Shown one piece after another: positions 61,501 to 64,000 of a stretch of DNA of 64,000 bases. This DNA comes from Synanceia verrucosa. Lineage: Eukaryota; Chordata; Actinopteri; Perciformes; Synanceiidae. Every line of letters begins with the position of its first letter. Positions within the stretch are counted from its first letter, which is position 1. The position numbers were made by a program, and so were the translations under genes. The stretch spans positions 9,784,767 through 9,848,766 of the forward strand of contig CM056562.1 of assembly GCA_029721515.1 (NCBI GenBank), in the 5' to 3' direction. The notes under the pieces were generated by a model. That model made no database searches. It had not been told where the DNA came from and was given only the letters and a program-made list of their open reading frames with translations.

Positions 61501-64000
61501 TCTGTACACATTATTCATAGTTAGACAGACAAATGTCAGCATAAGAGAATGTTTCCTATTTGTCAGTTCTGGTTAGCAAAACAAGTAAAGCCTTATTTCT
61601 ATGGCACTTTTTAAAAGCTTTATTGGTGCCTTACAATTTTTAATTATACACAGAAACAACAGAAGTACTTGTTTGAGTACTTAGCACCAGTCTTGTGTTG
61701 GTTTGCACTGCAGTGTTTGAGATGTTTGTAGTGGACTGCTGTTGGTAACAGGACTAACCGTTGTATTATCCCTCTGTGTTCTCTGTAATGCTCCAGATCC
61801 ATGCAGCTCTCTCCTGCAGAGTCCTTTGGCCAACCTTTAAAGCACTCAGATGGTTGTAAAAGAGGCTTAGTGGCTGTTGACGTCTTCAATATATTTCTGC
61901 ACACAGACAAGGTCTATCACTCTGGCATTGACCTTGCTAAAAACCCCAGCATAGTTCTGAATAGAGTTGGAGTGGATGGCCATGGAAATTAGTATCTAAG
62001 ACTGAAAAAAACACTGCCGCTATTTAATGAGAGTTACGGATATGGGATTTTAAAAAAAGGGTCATATTTCCAACTGCAATGGCTCTTTTTAGTCATCGGA
62101 GTGGTATAGCACATGTTGGCAACCATGTTAGACTTCATGTGTTCATTCATAGAGCAATTATAATATATTTAAACTGTCGCTGCCATCTTTAGTGTTTTTA
62201 TTCCAAACTTGCTGTCAAGCAGAAACAGCTTGTATCTTTAGTCTGGTCTGGGTTGTTTCACTGAGAAAAGCCAACCTTTGTGAGAGAGTATGCTTTTTGT
62301 CATTTACAGGAGAGGCTTTACTCTTTTGCCCTGGGCTGCTGTCCATGTAACATGGACAATGTAATATTCACATTAGCAGTGAGCTACAGCAACGCTGCAT
62401 TGTCTAGTGACGAGTGCTTCTAGTATAAAACCCTCCATTTTAGATGTTTATGCATCCAGTCAACATTTACACTATGGATGTCTGACAGAAAAAGCAAAGC
62501 ATTACTCACATGTCATGTTGATGATCTTTTTAGATTTTCCTATTGAGACTTTTACTCTTTTGTCCACAGAGTACGGATGAATGTGGGATCGGTAGCAGCA
62601 GCCAAAGCCAGGAGCAGCCATCAGTGAACCACACCTCCTCACCCACAGGAGACAGCCCTGCCTGTGCAAATGATGTCATCGTCAGACATCAATTGAAGGG
62701 GGAAAGGTGACATTTTGGCCTGGCGTCTCCCTCTTTCTCTCTCTCCCTCTCTCTCTCTCTCTGTGACTTACATAATGAAAGGTCTTTATGTAAGTCATAA
62801 TTGGAGTCACATGTCTGTGTTTTCTTTGCAGCAGGAAGCCCAGAGTAGAACCCAAGCTTACCACCGCCCCGCGAGGCCACCCACAGCTCCACACACAGCT
62901 CCAGAAGTTCACCGTGTCTGCTGACAAGGTGACTTGACCCCTGTTTGGCATGCAAGCATTTCCTCTTCACTCCAGAAGTCATGTTTCGCAACTGTCTGTA
63001 CACTCTGTCGAAACAAAAAACGATCCATCAAGTGAAATCCTGTGGCCTCATCTTCAGAATTCATTGTATTCATTGATTGTCCACAGTGCAGGTGAACTCA
63101 TCAACCCCAACAACCTTCTCTTGTAACCAGTCACAGACATTATGTCACATTTTTAAATGAGACAAGGTTGCATTCACTTGTGACTGGCATGCTACTGTGT
63201 TCTTATTTCCAATAATTGTTTGGAATTTGAAACATCACCTTGGTCCTTCAGTATCAACGATCTTCTTTTAAACTGTTCTCTTCCACTGTTGGCTCTCCTC
63301 TCCTTTCAGACTTTGTCCTGGCTGAAAGACAATGTGTCCTTGGCCACACAGGTGTGTTCAATAGCCAGCTTTGAAGGGCTAGAGGCGGCCAGGAGGTGTC
63401 AGCACACTCTGGAACAAGAAATTATCACCAACAGGGCCAGGATAGAGGTGGTCAAACGAGTAAGCCAAGGCACACTGTCATATTCACAGTTTGTATTAAA
63501 ACATAAGCATTGGATGAATGCCTTGAATGAAAATATCCACCTCGTTTTGCAAACTGGGCACCTCGACAAGCCTGAATCGTGTATTAATCAAATAACGAGC
63601 TGACGTTTGAGGCGGCTTTAGTTACCCAAAGCTACAGATTAGGTTTATATTTCACAACGTAAAATCCCAGTCCTCAGTCCTCACATGCTCTCATCAGTTT
63701 AACGCTCCATCCTCAGGAGGGCCGTGGGCTGGTCCGTGCACAGCACCCGGGCAGCACCAAGATAGAGGAGTTCCTTGGCCAGCTGGAAGTCCTGTGGGAA
63801 GAGCTGCGGAGGAGGCACCAGAGGAACGCTGTGTTTTTGCAGGCCTCGGAGGAGCTGGGCTTCAGGGTAAAATTCATAAAATACTTCACAACAGGCACTC
63901 CTCTTGACTCTTACCGGGGCTTTTTCTTACCCCTGGAGTTATTGGAGATATTTATGGTTGTGACAGATGATTCTGGATCAGTTCTCCCAGTGGGAGAAGC
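49537..64000 (+). CDS. Large spectrin-repeat/coiled-coil protein, partial at the right edge
   Basis: Coding exons: 49537-50031, 51832-51960, 54519-54665, 55579-55770, 56521-56607, 56851-56969, 57064-57178, 57263-57340, 57429-57544, 58824-58986, 60956-61054, 62570-62706, 62832-62928, 63310-63459, 63717-63866 and 63967-64000 onward. Every junction keeps frame. The 60956 exon is least certain (weak donor ATG|GTTATC), and the donor at 56970 is non-ideal. The first 165 residues are low-complexity (MSESIVRKVQPFTIGTRLSV, an Asn run). Exons 3-9 encode helical repeats with spectrin hallmarks (AESWIKGKLQDLKD, DKLEAWIKEK, FYQQADNTLFAIN). After a Ser-rich linker a clear spectrin-type repeat follows (TLSWLKDN, then EEFLGQLEVLWEELRRRHQR), and the next repeat starts at the edge. 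Nesprin-like or other spectrin-repeat scaffold proteins are the nearest type. No actin-binding, KASH, DH or SEC14 domain is visible. I do not recognise the gene. Confidence 0.75.
50032..51831 (+). other. Intron of the spectrin-repeat gene
   Basis: Bounded by CTTCAAG|GTACAG and GCTCACTCAG|ATC. AATAAA occurs near 50156, so a transcript ending here would carry both the mymx ORF and the first spectrin-gene exon. A GC-richer patch at 50390-50610 with TGACGTCA-like GGTGACGTCAAC could be an internal promoter. No other coding exon was seen. Confidence 0.5.
51961..54518 (+). other. Intron of the spectrin-repeat gene
   Basis: Bounded by GTACTGCAG|GTAAAA and GTGGTGTAG|GCA. No further exon with compatible phase and spectrin-like content was recognised, although a short exon could be missed. 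No complete repeat element is evident. Confidence 0.5.
54794..55195. mobile_element. TTAA-flanked MITE (piggyBac-like)
   Basis: A 402-bp non-coding element in an intron of the spectrin-repeat gene. Its terminal inverted repeats are AGGGGAAGTTCTGTGTTTTA on the left and AGGGGAAGTTCTGTTTTTTA (reverse complement) on the right, with one mismatch over the first 20 bases and continuing similarity (CAA). TTAA flanks both ends (54790-54793 and 55196-55199). TTAA target duplication is the signature of piggyBac-type transposases, so I infer a non-autonomous member. No transposase ORF is present. Confidence 0.8.
57545..58823 (+). other. Intron of the spectrin-repeat gene
   Basis: A 1.3-kb intron bounded by GTTTTCAG|GTAAGT and CTCCTCCTGCAG|GAGTGAC. 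It is AT-rich, with no supported feature. Confidence 0.55.
58987..62569 (+). other. Introns flanking the 60956-61054 exon
   Basis: About 3.5 kb between the exon ending GGCTGCGTG|GTAAGT and the exon starting after TTTGTCCACAG. One probable 33-codon exon (60956-61054, reading NGMSSALQDLFTVEATVKDE) interrupts it in compatible phase. Its donor, ATG|GTTATC, is weak and its frame runs on to a stop at 61073. If the donor is not used, this exon would give an alternative, early-terminated C terminus. Confidence 0.5.
62729..62762. repeat. (CT)n tract
   Basis: An imperfect CT repeat of about 16 units in the short intron between the exons at 62570-62706 and 62832-62928. Confidence 0.85.

Noticed and set aside
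1..64000. CRISPR arrays, operons, phage or bacterial defence genes
   Set aside because: No spaced direct repeats, ribosome binding sites or polycistronic bacterial-type gene runs are present; the exon-intron structure is plainly vertebrate.

Overview
This is vertebrate nuclear DNA, most likely from a teleost fish. The genes are broken into small exons by GT-AG introns. There are abundant CA/GT and tetranucleotide microsatellites, tRNA-headed SINE-like repeats ending in (ATGG)n, a TTAA-flanked MITE and a large foldback element. One gene is an NPAS4-like bHLH-PAS gene whose sequence is too diverged to be the ordinary brain NPAS4 and best fits the fish-type paralogue npas4l (cloche). No bacterial-type operon, CRISPR array or autonomous transposon is visible.

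Layout. 1-5.4 kb: intergenic, with one weak exon-like ORF. 5.4-10.5 kb, minus strand: npas4l, eight coding exons whose phases all agree and give a 707-residue product. It has a TATA box about 300 bp upstream of the chosen ATG and a second TATA box with exon-like segments about 1.2 kb upstream. 10.5-16.1 kb: intergenic DNA plus probable klhdc3 3'UTR. 16.1-38.4 kb, minus strand: klhdc3, ten coding exons giving exactly 382 residues, with an 11-kb intron. Its introns carry SINE copies and a broken copy of a membrane-protein gene on the opposite strand. 38.4-48.3 kb: intergenic, with a complete SINE flanked by a 14-bp target-site duplication and a 448-bp foldback hairpin element. 49.15-49.38 kb, plus strand: a single-exon 75-residue ORF that I identify as myomixer (mymx) from its AxLGCxL motif and overall layout. 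49.5-64 kb, plus strand: at least sixteen coding exons of a large spectrin-repeat/coiled-coil protein that I could not name, running off the right edge.

Functional picture. npas4l is the haemato-endothelial specifier of fish. klhdc3 is the substrate receptor of a CUL2 ubiquitin ligase that reads C-terminal glycine degrons. mymx is the muscle-specific membrane fusogen acting with myomaker. The genes are not functionally coupled. klhdc3 and MYMX both lie on human 6p21.1, which fits conserved synteny. The most unusual arrangement is at 48.4-50.0 kb, where the mymx ORF ends only 154 bases before the start codon of the spectrin-repeat gene, with a good splice donor and acceptor between them. The two may share a promoter or transcript. 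All exon boundaries were read by eye from splice consensus and phase agreement; no alignment was run.
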